From Actinomycetaceae bacterium (GTDB lineage: Bacteria > Actinomycetota > Actinomycetes > Actinomycetales > Actinomycetaceae), in contig JAUNVQ010000018.1 of assembly GCA_030540715.1 (NCBI GenBank), positions 1-42,419 on the forward strand: 42,419 nt of DNA. The letters are read 5' to 3'. Of the stretch, positions 16,794-24,285 are shown one piece after another. The notes beneath the pieces are model-generated. The model was not told where the DNA came from. It did not search any database and was given only the letters and a program-made list of their open reading frames with translations. A program made the translations under genes and the position numbers. Position 1 is the stretch's first letter; the number at the start of each line of letters is the position of its first letter.

Positions 16794-17483
16794 ATGCCTA
16801 CTTCCAACGCATCAGATTCACTTTCCTTTCTTAAGTACCACTCAACGCCCTCTCATATGGCATCGAGGCCACTGTCGTGTGGAGTATCACGCATTCGTCT
16901 CTCCCAATTTTACGACTACTACCAAGGCGCAGGTGATGCCCTAGCACCTTTGAAAGCTAACGAACTTGCACGCCATGTTCATCAGTGCAACCAATGCCAA
17001 CTTTTTATCGCCCACTGCGAGTATCTCCGCTCACATCTGCATGGATTATATGAACGCACTATATCAGAAGCTAATTCTGATTTAAACTGGTTAGACACTA
17101 TTTTACATATGTCCTCTTTAGAGGGTAGTCGAGGGAAGACCTTCCCTATTAAGCATCACGCATGTGATTCTTTAGGGATTTCAGAGGGTGCGCTGCGGGC
17201 ACTTGTGCGCCGCAACGGATCTTGCGCAGATCTTGTTGTTGCCTCAACTGATATTCGTCTCCTGAGAACTGACCAAACGCATCCACAAATACAGTTAGCA
17301 TTTAACGTCACAACGTATGTTCGCCACGGTGTACGGATTCCGATTGTGGTGGATGCTGCGCGTAAACGGATATCACAATCTTTGGTAAACAGGACTAACC
17401 TCCACATTCACTCAATAAACTTCCATGTCAGCGATATTTTTCTTGATGACTTTTGTTCTAATACTACGGTCAAAATGCAGTGA
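16794..17483 (+). CDS. zinc anti-sigma motif fused to Asp23-like domain (orphan copy)
   Basis: A 229-residue soluble protein. Residues about 33-85 contain H61-x3-C65-x2-C68, the hallmark of zinc-associated anti-sigma (ZAS) domains. The C-terminal half (about 130-225) ends with an Asp23-like strand-helix-strand (VTTYVRHGVRIPIVVDAARKRI, then NLHIHSINFHVSDI). It aligns from end to end with the protein at 18847-19509, sharing features such as DLxWL, DSLxxSEGAxRxLxR and the ZAS motif, so the two are paralogues. Unlike that copy it has no sigma factor gene beside it. The ATG at 16794 is preceded by AAAGGA at about 11 bases; the frame is also open from a GTG at 16731. Function is inferred, not known: anti-sigma or stress-sensing adaptor. 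Confidence 0.72.
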   Translation: MPTSNASDSLSFLKYHSTPSHMASRPLSCGVSRIRLSQFYDYYQGAGDALAPLKANELARHVHQCNQCQLFIAHCEYLRSHLHGLYERTISEANSDLNWLDTILHMSSLEGSRGKTFPIKHHACDSLGISEGALRALVRRNGSCADLVVASTDIRLLRTDQTHPQIQLAFNVTTYVRHGVRIPIVVDAARKRISQSLVNRTNLHIHSINFHVSDIFLDDFCSNTTVKMQ

Positions 17484-17618
17484 TAATATCCACGCTGTAA
17501 AAGTGCCATTAACCGATTACCGTTTCAGCTCGTTGTGTTTGTCGTCTATTTCTATTGCTCCATTCCCTCTCCCCCACATACTACGCGAGCATAACTACAC
17601 AGTCATGACTTATCCACT

Positions 17619-17650
17619 ACAGCAGTCATTGGTGTAGCAATGACTGCTGT
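17619..17650. repeat. perfect 13-bp inverted repeat
   Basis: ACAGCAGTCATTG (17619-17631) and its exact complement (17638-17650) enclose a 6-base loop. No T-run follows on either strand, so it is not a standard intrinsic terminator. It is 135 bases downstream of the orphan ZAS-Asp23 gene. Confidence 0.8.
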
Positions 17651-18090
17651 GACAAAAGTCAGACATATCACACACAGGGGTAGAAGTATCTAAGGGAGCA
17701 TACTAGCCCTCTTGTCTCTACATTTTTCCCTCTACGAATACCTACACCCCCGGCAAAGACCCGCGAACAACTAACGACAAAATACAACCCCTCTCACCAC
17801 ACGATAAGGGAGGGGAAAAATTAAGGTATACCCGTCCGCACTTAAACGATGCTACCCCTTGAGTGTATAGGGCGAGCTAGCGCCGAAAACATCTGACCAC
17901 GAACGAGATGCGATGCCCCCCTATGCACATGGGACAAGCAAGCTTTTCATCACCTGTTCAATATTGCCACACTACTTATTTACGAATACTTCCTCATGGG
18001 GCAGTAAATGTAGTACGGACCGAAAAACCGGACTTTTCCTCACAAAAATACGACCACACACACCTCTACCCCCTTGGGGCAGCACAACAA

Positions 18091-18120
18091 GATAAACAAC
18101 AACCAGATAAACAACAACCA
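18091..18120 (+). repeat. 15-base tandem duplication
   Basis: GATAAACAACAACCA is repeated twice without a gap (18091-18105 and 18106-18120). It is inside the A/C-rich stretch upstream of the sigma factor. Confidence 0.85.
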
Positions 18121-18256
18121 GCAAGCACCCCACAAGCCCCCAATTACACAAGACCGCAACAGTAACCAGACAAAACGAATCCAGTATCCTTCGACAGGCT
18201 AGGCATACGCATGTAAAGTAGTAATTGAACAGCAACTGCCCGCGGAATGGAGATAC

Positions 18257-18844
18257 ATGTCCCAGGAGCAATCAAATGACGCTGGTGTGGAGTCATTTGA
18301 CATAACTCAGGCACCAGATTCGTTACTGATTCATCGATGTATTGATGGCGACACCTGGGCATTTACCATACTTGCCCGACGGTACGCTTCAATGATGCGT
18401 GCTTACGCTATCCGTTTTACCTCGAATACTGCTGATGCTGATGATGTGGTGCAAGAAAGCCTGACAGCGGCCTGGCAACATATGCACCAGGTGAAAAAAC
18501 CTGAAGCAATTCGTTCGTGGCTCATGCGATTGACTGCTCGTAAGGCCATCGATCTGATGCGTGCACGCAGAAGCCACGCCAGTATTGATAATGTTGAGGA
18601 ACCCGCTGCGGCTGCTCACCATGGCCCTGATTCACAAACAATTGTTCGCGCCGGTATCGAGGAACTCTCTTCCGCGCTAGACGCACTGCCTCAACCTCAA
18701 AGGCAGGTGTGGCTTATGCGCGAGCTTGCTGGAATGTCTTACTCTGAAATAGCTCATGACCTGAGCATTTCCGCTACCGCGGTGCGTGGTCGTTTGGCTC
18801 GCGCCCGGCAGTCACTTATCGAGAATATGGATGGGTGGCAATAA
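18257..18844 (+). CDS. ECF-like RNA polymerase sigma factor
   Basis: A 195-residue sigma-70 family protein with only regions 2 and 4. Region 2 (about 35-100) has ADADDVVQESLTAAW, and RSWLMRLTARKAIDLMR continues the core-binding and -10-recognition part. Region 4 (about 140-188) has ALPQPQRQVWLMRELAGM followed by the helix-turn-helix YSEIAHDLSISATAVRGRLARAR. This is the layout of group IV (ECF) stress sigma factors. The ATG has GGAG at 6 bases. The stop is directly followed by a ZAS zinc-finger protein, the usual place for a cognate anti-sigma factor. Its regulon is unknown; the two Asp23 loci are obvious candidates. Confidence 0.93.
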   Translation: MSQEQSNDAGVESFDITQAPDSLLIHRCIDGDTWAFTILARRYASMMRAYAIRFTSNTADADDVVQESLTAAWQHMHQVKKPEAIRSWLMRLTARKAIDLMRARRSHASIDNVEEPAAAAHHGPDSQTIVRAGIEELSSALDALPQPQRQVWLMRELAGMSYSEIAHDLSISATAVRGRLARARQSLIENMDGWQ

Positions 18845-18846
18845 AC

Positions 18847-19509
18847 ATGACCATACCTTCGCACAATGCCTGCCGCAATAACACTGCTGCGTCACTCCCC
18901 CACCGCGGGCGCATCCTTGAATGCGGAACTTCCTTACATAAACTTTCTGACCTACAAGATTACCGCTCAGGCGTATATGGTGCGATGGCTCCACGTACCG
19001 CTGAGAAGCTAGAAAACCACATCACCCATTGTCCTCAGTGCCGTCATTTTTTGGCTCAGCTAGATAGGTTGCACAACAATACTCGTGACATGTTCCACAA
19101 TGATGTCTCGAACACTTCTGCTGATCTTGGTTGGCTTCAACCTATGCTGGATGCACTGTCTTTAGAGGTTCGCCAAGGTGCTCTTATTCCTTTGGAACCT
19201 TTGTTTGAATCGGATTCCCTTCATTTGTCTGAGGGTGCTATACGCTCTTTGTTAAGAACGTATGGAAGTTCTTCGACAGCGCTTGTTTCTTCAACAGAGA
19301 TTGTGCCACACGGAGATTTAACGGCTATCGGTACACCCATCGAAATTAATGTTGACATTGTAGTATCTTACCCTACTTCTCCGCTTGAACAGGCGCTGCA
19401 TGTTCGCGACAAAATATGGATGCTCCTTAAGGAACGTACTGATCTTTTGGTAACGGCCGTTAATGTTCATGTCTGTGACATTATTGTTCCGCAGGAGGCC
19501 ATGTCGTGA
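18847..19509 (+). CDS. putative zinc anti-sigma factor fused to Asp23-like domain
   Basis: A 220-residue soluble protein coded 2 bases after the sigma factor stop. The N-terminal part (about 30-75) holds H58-x3-C62-x2-C65, the ZAS motif that binds zinc in anti-sigma factors such as RsrA. After a linker, residues about 120-215 resemble an Asp23 domain (HLSEGAIRSLLR...; IEINVDIVVSYPTSPLEQALHVRDKIW; LLVTAVNVHVCDIIVP). There is no membrane helix, so it would act in the cytoplasm. I chose the ATG at 18847, with GGTGG 8 bases upstream; a GTG at 18835, overlapping the sigma gene, is an alternative. Sigma-binding is inferred from motif and position. It is a paralogue of the protein at 16794-17483. 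Confidence 0.8.
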   Translation: MTIPSHNACRNNTAASLPHRGRILECGTSLHKLSDLQDYRSGVYGAMAPRTAEKLENHITHCPQCRHFLAQLDRLHNNTRDMFHNDVSNTSADLGWLQPMLDALSLEVRQGALIPLEPLFESDSLHLSEGAIRSLLRTYGSSSTALVSSTEIVPHGDLTAIGTPIEINVDIVVSYPTSPLEQALHVRDKIWMLLKERTDLLVTAVNVHVCDIIVPQEAMS

Positions 19510-20009
19510 ACTTTTTTCCTTTTCTTTCTTTTGTTGGTGAAGATCTCGATGGCCCTTCTTGCGGGAGGCGCTGCGCTGATGGAAGTTCCTTGCAGGGGAT
19601 GGTCACGGGTCTGTCAATTATTCCAGAGGACGTGGTTTCCACCCTTGTTGATGCTGTAATGGACATAGACGGGGTTGATGATATTCTTCCGTCTTACACC
19701 TCTTCGCGGCTTGGATATTCTTTGATTGAGGCCACGAAGCATCTAACCTATGGTAGTGATGCTGAAGCAGGGGAGCCTCAACCTCACGATCTTCTTGTCA
19801 TCACTCATTCGCAGAGTGATGACAATGGTTCTCATTGTCCAAGTGTTCGTGTACGCCTGTGTGTATCGATTATTGCTACAGCGGTCGCAAAAAATGTTGG
19901 TCATAGTATTGAGAAGCAGCTTTTTACCCTCTGGAGTAAGGAAAAGAAAACGTGTAACCTTCCAGAGCTTGATGGTGTTGACGTTGAAATTCTTGCGATT
20001 GGTTGGTAA
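19506..20009 (+). CDS. divergent Asp23-like protein
   Basis: A 167-residue soluble protein, third gene of the sigma-factor operon. Visible Asp23-like features are DVVSTLVDAVMDIDGVDDILP in the first half, VRVRLCVSIIATAVAKNVGHSIEKQLFTLW in the second, and the closing strand VDVEILAIG. The similarity is in pattern rather than exact sequence. The GTG start overlaps the upstream stop (GTGA) and has GGAGG 7 bases before it, so translation is coupled. It could be the partner whose assembly state is read by the zinc-finger/Asp23 protein (inference). Confidence 0.62.
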   Translation: MNFFPFLSFVGEDLDGPSCGRRCADGSSLQGMVTGLSIIPEDVVSTLVDAVMDIDGVDDILPSYTSSRLGYSLIEATKHLTYGSDAEAGEPQPHDLLVITHSQSDDNGSHCPSVRVRLCVSIIATAVAKNVGHSIEKQLFTLWSKEKKTCNLPELDGVDVEILAIGW

Positions 20010-20207
20010 GTTGCTCTAGCCCCTCCCGCTTTTGTGCTGTGAGTGAACACTTGTGCCCTCATCATCTGTATTCACTATCTAATTACCGTAAATACAAGCA
20101 CTTTTCACTGTGATGGCATCACACTTTCCGCTTCAGTGTCTCCCAGCGCATACCAGGGCGTGAGATCGAACTTTCATTCGCACTCGAAACAGAATAGCCT
20201 ATACGCC

Positions 20208-20624
20208 ATGACTGCTTTTCGTGACTTTGATCAGACACTTGCCACTTTGAACGCGCAAACTGGCGGCCAGTACGTTTACTATACGGCAACGACCTTGCCA
20301 AATGGACTGGAACCATTTGCTGTTATCAATGAAGAACCAGCACATACTGCTCTTATCAGTGTTGATGACGCTAAGAAACACCATATTTCCTATGAGGGTG
20401 AAACGTTTACCCGCATTATTCTTGATATAGAAGATGCACTCAACACACCAGGGCTTACTGCAACGATTGGACAAACCCTGGCTTCGCTATCAATTCCCTG
20501 CAATATCGTAACTGGTTATTATCATGCTCATGTGTTTGTTCCAACATCTAAAGCGAAGGACGCGATCGATATGCTTAATGATCTTGCGCGCCAGGCACGC
20601 GGTTGGATGAAATCTGAGGTGTAA
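20208..20624 (+). CDS. ACT-domain protein (CASTOR-type ACT)
   Basis: A 138-residue soluble protein. It resembles the small bacterial ACT-domain family related to the CASTOR/POLLUX ACT module: FAVINEEPAHTALISVDDA at about 40-60, then FTRIILDIEDALNTPGLTATIGQTLASLSIPCNIVTGYYHAHVFVP, the characteristic amino-acid-binding beta-alpha-beta unit. It probably senses an amino acid; target and ligand are unknown. The frame is open upstream to 20043, but residues encoded there have no domain similarity, so I start at ATG 20208. No ribosome binding site is present and TAGCCT 8 bases upstream could be a -10 element, which would make it leaderless. Confidence 0.78.
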   Translation: MTAFRDFDQTLATLNAQTGGQYVYYTATTLPNGLEPFAVINEEPAHTALISVDDAKKHHISYEGETFTRIILDIEDALNTPGLTATIGQTLASLSIPCNIVTGYYHAHVFVPTSKAKDAIDMLNDLARQARGWMKSEV

Positions 20625-21286
20625 CGGCAGACCTTCTTGCTTGAGCACAACGGCTGGAAGCTAGGAATTATTATTTGCAGAGGCCGGGCCATATTCTTAG
20701 ACTGGGCGGTAGAGCTGGTGCCAGAGTGACATTTGAATTATTGCGTAACGAATCTGATACACAACAGAACCAGTCAGGGTGCTTTAACGCGATGCTTTCA
20801 CACAGCGTTTAACTTTGTAATAGCCATACCAACACCCTACTACCGCCACTGGTTGAGTTCTAGCGCCGTCTTGGCTCACACCCTCTTCCTCATTGAAAAG
20901 CATGTATTGACTTTCCCTACATAGCCTCACTTTCCCCACATATCACCCCCCCATAGGGGTCTTAGTATGCTTACCTTGAAGTCACTTTTGTAACACTGCA
21001 TGATAATAGTCCTACAAGATGTATCGTATGGCAGCTGTTCCTTGGATATACGAACGCACTTGCAATGTAAAGGCTCGTGCTGCACATCTTTTCACTACCA
21101 TTTCAAACAAGTGAAAGCTAGCTTGACTATCACTCAATCTGCCATAGGAAAATGGTATGCGAATATGGGAGGAAGCCTTGCCCATCGGGCATCTTATAAG
21201 GTCGAATGAATACGGCCACTAGCGTCACATCAGATAAATCCCTTAATACTGTAACTCTCGTTAAGGAAGTAGCTCAAGGTCACCCG
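20625..21286. other. intergenic region, no gene seen
   Basis: About 660 bases between the ACT-domain gene and the end of the minus-strand methylase. There are several short open frames but none has a domain or a good ribosome binding site. I see no terminator hairpin with a T-run. Confidence 0.4.
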
Positions 21287-22546
21287 CTAATATGCCTTGT
21301 AAAGCACCTGTTCACTGGATTCAAGAGCGTGAATTGCTTCCGCGATTAGCGCCTTTTCCCCTGCCAAAAATATGTACTCGATGTTGCGGTCATGGCCTGG
21401 AGTACCCACTCGGTGTCCCTTCTGGTTATGCACCCCAATTTGGGAGCCAACATAGCGTTTTGACTCAAAGCCCAATGTTTGCACATGTTCCCATCCTGCC
21501 TTTTCAAGGGCCAATTCCATGGCGTTGCGAGTTACCCATGATTCGTCATTGTAAGACACCATTGCCATACGCGCCCCCATTGTCTGACATGAAGTAAACA
21601 GCTGAGAAAGGGCTGCATATATGCGTGGCTTTGAGTTGAAGGGCGAGGCATTGTGCGTATCGCGAGCATCAATGCGTTTCCGTGCTACACCGTAGGCTTC
21701 AGGATTGTCCCAACGGACAAGTGTTTCCCAAATATGATAGTTAGAAAAGTATTTATGCTGATTATATGGTGGATCCATGTAGACAAGGTCGGGTGGATTA
21801 TCGTGGAGGACAGATGCGCTGCAGCGCATGGTATCACCACTTACCGCGTTATCCTTCTCAAATAATGCGAGTGACCGTCCCTGCGCATCCGTGCTGGCCT
21901 GGGGAGATGAAGAGGCATCATCAATCGATTTTTTCTTTTGGAGGACGCCCGCTGCTTTCGCATCGGCACAGTGCTTTGTCAACTCATTGGCGTCCTCACA
22001 CAAAGCATAACCTGATGGGCCTTCTGGTATCTGTGGAATGCGCAATTCCAGATCGTTAAAGGAGCGTGCTGCCCATTTTTTTAAATATGCCATCTGTACT
22101 CCCACGGTGGAATCCACGCGATCAGCAGCAAGCATCAGCGAGGTCAACAGCAGCGAATACATCCACGACTGTTTGTAGTCCTGTTCAATGCAGTCACGAA
22201 TAGCATCAATGCGCATACCATTTTTTGGTTGAAAATAGCGTGATTCCCGGCAAAATACCTGGGTGACATATCCTTCTTTACCAGGAAGCGCATTAAGTCG
22301 CGCAATAGTATCACTCAATTCATCCAGATCAACAGATGCAATATCAGTTTCAATATAGCAGCGCGCAAGATGATAAGAATAGGTTGCAAGATCATTAGCA
22401 GTAACGCGGATTCCTCGGCGTTTAAACTCTTGTGACACTCGCGTTGTGCCACAAAAAAGGTCCCACGCCGTCTGTACCTGTGCGCCCTGGGCAAGTGTAC
22501 CCAGTACAGGCAAAAGTACCCTTTTGGACCCTAAATACTTGATCAT
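21287..22546 (-). CDS. D12-class N6-adenine DNA methylase (apparently orphan)
   Basis: A 419-residue protein of the MethyltransfD12 type. It starts MIKYLGSKRVLLP (the usual NxPL/YxGxK-like N-terminus), has the SAM-binding DLFCGTTRVSQEF at 29-41 and the catalytic DPPYN at about 257-261, followed by KYFSNYHIWETLVRWDNPEA. These motifs identify an adenine-N6 DNA methyltransferase. An insertion of about 50 residues (AAGVLQKKKSIDD...AVSGD) precedes the catalytic motif. The ATG has AGAGGA 6 bases upstream. No restriction endonuclease, specificity subunit or other defence gene lies on either side, so it may be a solitary regulatory or anti-restriction methylase; its target site is unknown. It is divergent from the DUF4921 gene. 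Confidence 0.9.
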   Translation of the reverse strand: MIKYLGSKRVLLPVLGTLAQGAQVQTAWDLFCGTTRVSQEFKRRGIRVTANDLATYSYHLARCYIETDIASVDLDELSDTIARLNALPGKEGYVTQVFCRESRYFQPKNGMRIDAIRDCIEQDYKQSWMYSLLLTSLMLAADRVDSTVGVQMAYLKKWAARSFNDLELRIPQIPEGPSGYALCEDANELTKHCADAKAAGVLQKKKSIDDASSSPQASTDAQGRSLALFEKDNAVSGDTMRCSASVLHDNPPDLVYMDPPYNQHKYFSNYHIWETLVRWDNPEAYGVARKRIDARDTHNASPFNSKPRIYAALSQLFTSCQTMGARMAMVSYNDESWVTRNAMELALEKAGWEHVQTLGFESKRYVGSQIGVHNQKGHRVGTPGHDRNIEYIFLAGEKALIAEAIHALESSEQVLYKAY

Positions 22547-22680
22547 ACATATTCCTCTACATCACTATCATGTCGCTCACCTACCAGCACCTAGTTACGC
22601 AAAAACGCTGTCGGTGAACTTTCTTCATGATACGCCATGGATTCCCCACACATCACGATCAAACCTCGTAAGGTTGAAGT

Positions 22681-24000
22681 ATGGCAAAATCTGACTATAT
22701 TTCAACAAAGGCACTGATATCACTTCCAGACGGAACCGTTAAACAGCGAAATATTTTAACAGGTACGCAGGTCTGGACTGTGCCTGGTCGGGGAAACCGC
22801 CCGCTTGAAGTTCCGCCAATCAATGTAGCACCTCTGTCGCCCTCTGATAAAAACTGTTACTGCGCGTTTTGCCCTGAACGCTACAGCGAAACCCCGCCAG
22901 AAAAATCTCGTATCATCGCCACCTCACCTGGCACATTTGAGCAGATCAACCATGTTAGTGCGGATAAAATGTATGATACAACAGCCGAGTTTCGTCGCAT
23001 CCCCAACCTTTTTGAAATCGTGTCCTATACGTATTGGAATCTTAACCACGGTCATGTTCCCACCTCCGACCAACGGCAAAACATGGCCGAGTATCTTTCT
23101 ACACCTGCTGGGTTTGACCATGTGATGAAGGTTGTAAGCGCACGCTTAAAAGCCCTGGGGATGAGCGAGGAAGAAATATCACACTACGACGAAGCCACGA
23201 TGTTATCCCATGCGAACGGGTTTTTCTCTGGTGGTCACGATGTGATTGTAGCGAAACGACATTTTGTGGATAACGCCAAGGACACCTCACAGCTGGCCTC
23301 ATCTGGCACGCTTACTCCCGATGAACACGGCCAATACATGAAATACACATGCGATTCTATGCGTGACCTTTATGAACACAACCCAGCAGTGCGCTATGTT
23401 GTTGCCTTCCAAAACTGGCTCAAACCAGCCGGCGCTTCTTTTGACCACCTACACAAACAACTTGTTGCTATTGATGAACATGGAGTGCAAGTTGATTCGG
23501 CGCTTGAACGTTTACATAAAAATCCTCATATTTATCGCAATATTATGAGCGTTGTTAGCACCCATAAACTTGAAATTGCGCAAAATGAACACGCTGTCGC
23601 AGTTGCCGGTTTTGGGCACCGTTATCCATGTATTGAGATTTGGCCTACTGGACCAACATCACAGCCGTGGGAGGCATCGCCTTCGCAGGTCCGTGGGGTG
23701 TCTGACCTTCTTCATGCTATCCACGCTGGAACCGGTCCTCATGTTCCATGTAATGAAGAGTGGTATCACTGTCCTCCAGATGTCACCCGAGAAATGCGTT
23801 GGCGTATCTTAGTGAAATGGCGTGTGTCCACGTTAGCGGGGTTTGAGGGCGGTTCACGCATCTATCTCAATACGATAAGCCCTTGGGGAGTGCGCGACCG
23901 TTTAGTTCCAGCCCTTCGCAAACTACGCCAGGAAAAACGGATCGCCAACCTTAAACTGGGGTCAGAATGTTCCATTTATCCTTCAGATTTTGATCAGTGA
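22681..24000 (+). CDS. DUF4921 family protein (GalT/HIT-like)
   Basis: A 439-residue soluble protein. It matches what I know of DUF4921: an N-terminal CYCAFCPERY cysteine pair that probably binds metal, a central WLKPAGASFDHLHKQLVAID resembling the HxH nucleotidyl-transfer motif of galactose-1-phosphate uridylyltransferase-type proteins, and the C-terminal WRVSTLAGFEGGSRIYLNTISPWG. A nucleotidyl-transferase or hydrolase activity is plausible; the substrate is not known. AGG precedes the ATG by 7 bases. The next gene on the same strand, 285 bases on, is a membrane beta-propeller; I cannot say whether they share a transcript. Confidence 0.8.
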   Translation: MAKSDYISTKALISLPDGTVKQRNILTGTQVWTVPGRGNRPLEVPPINVAPLSPSDKNCYCAFCPERYSETPPEKSRIIATSPGTFEQINHVSADKMYDTTAEFRRIPNLFEIVSYTYWNLNHGHVPTSDQRQNMAEYLSTPAGFDHVMKVVSARLKALGMSEEEISHYDEATMLSHANGFFSGGHDVIVAKRHFVDNAKDTSQLASSGTLTPDEHGQYMKYTCDSMRDLYEHNPAVRYVVAFQNWLKPAGASFDHLHKQLVAIDEHGVQVDSALERLHKNPHIYRNIMSVVSTHKLEIAQNEHAVAVAGFGHRYPCIEIWPTGPTSQPWEASPSQVRGVSDLLHAIHAGTGPHVPCNEEWYHCPPDVTREMRWRILVKWRVSTLAGFEGGSRIYLNTISPWGVRDRLVPALRKLRQEKRIANLKLGSECSIYPSDFDQ

Positions 24001-24285
24001 CACCTGGGGCTTTATTTCTTACTTCATACAACGGTAAGCTAAACTACTGTCAGACACAGGTTAAGCGCGACGGTAGCAGATCGTAACACTGCTGCCGGTA
24101 AAACTGATTGTCAGGCCAAGGTGGACAACATAAGATAGTACCTAAAGTCGGTAACAGCAGGCAAGTCACAGTAAGTGACAGCTGGAACATCTTGCCGATG
24201 CTTTGTACCAGTGCCTTCGCCCAACAGGAACGCCCACGGCACCGCACAACGCACCGTAGGACGCAAGCAAGAACAGGAGTGACGA

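Larger units (their letters stand above)
17484..18256. other. long intergenic region before the sigma factor gene
   Basis: About 770 bases with no supported gene. It contains a perfect 13-bp hairpin (17619-17650), an A/C-rich stretch (about 18040-18175) and a 15-base tandem duplication. Open frames on both strands have biased composition and no domain. The sigma-factor promoter should be in the last 100 bases or so. Confidence 0.45.

Noticed and set aside
17972-18271. Minus-strand hydrophobic open frame before the sigma factor
   Set aside because: Its apparent membrane segments come from the reverse complement of A/C-rich repeats, and it contains the 15-base tandem duplication.
20043-20207. 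Upstream extension of the ACT-domain gene
   Set aside because: The 55 extra residues have no similarity to the family and no ribosome binding site, and the domain is complete from the ATG at 20208.
21000-21209. Open frame of 69 codons in the gap before the methylase
   Set aside because: It has no domain, biased composition and no ribosome binding site.
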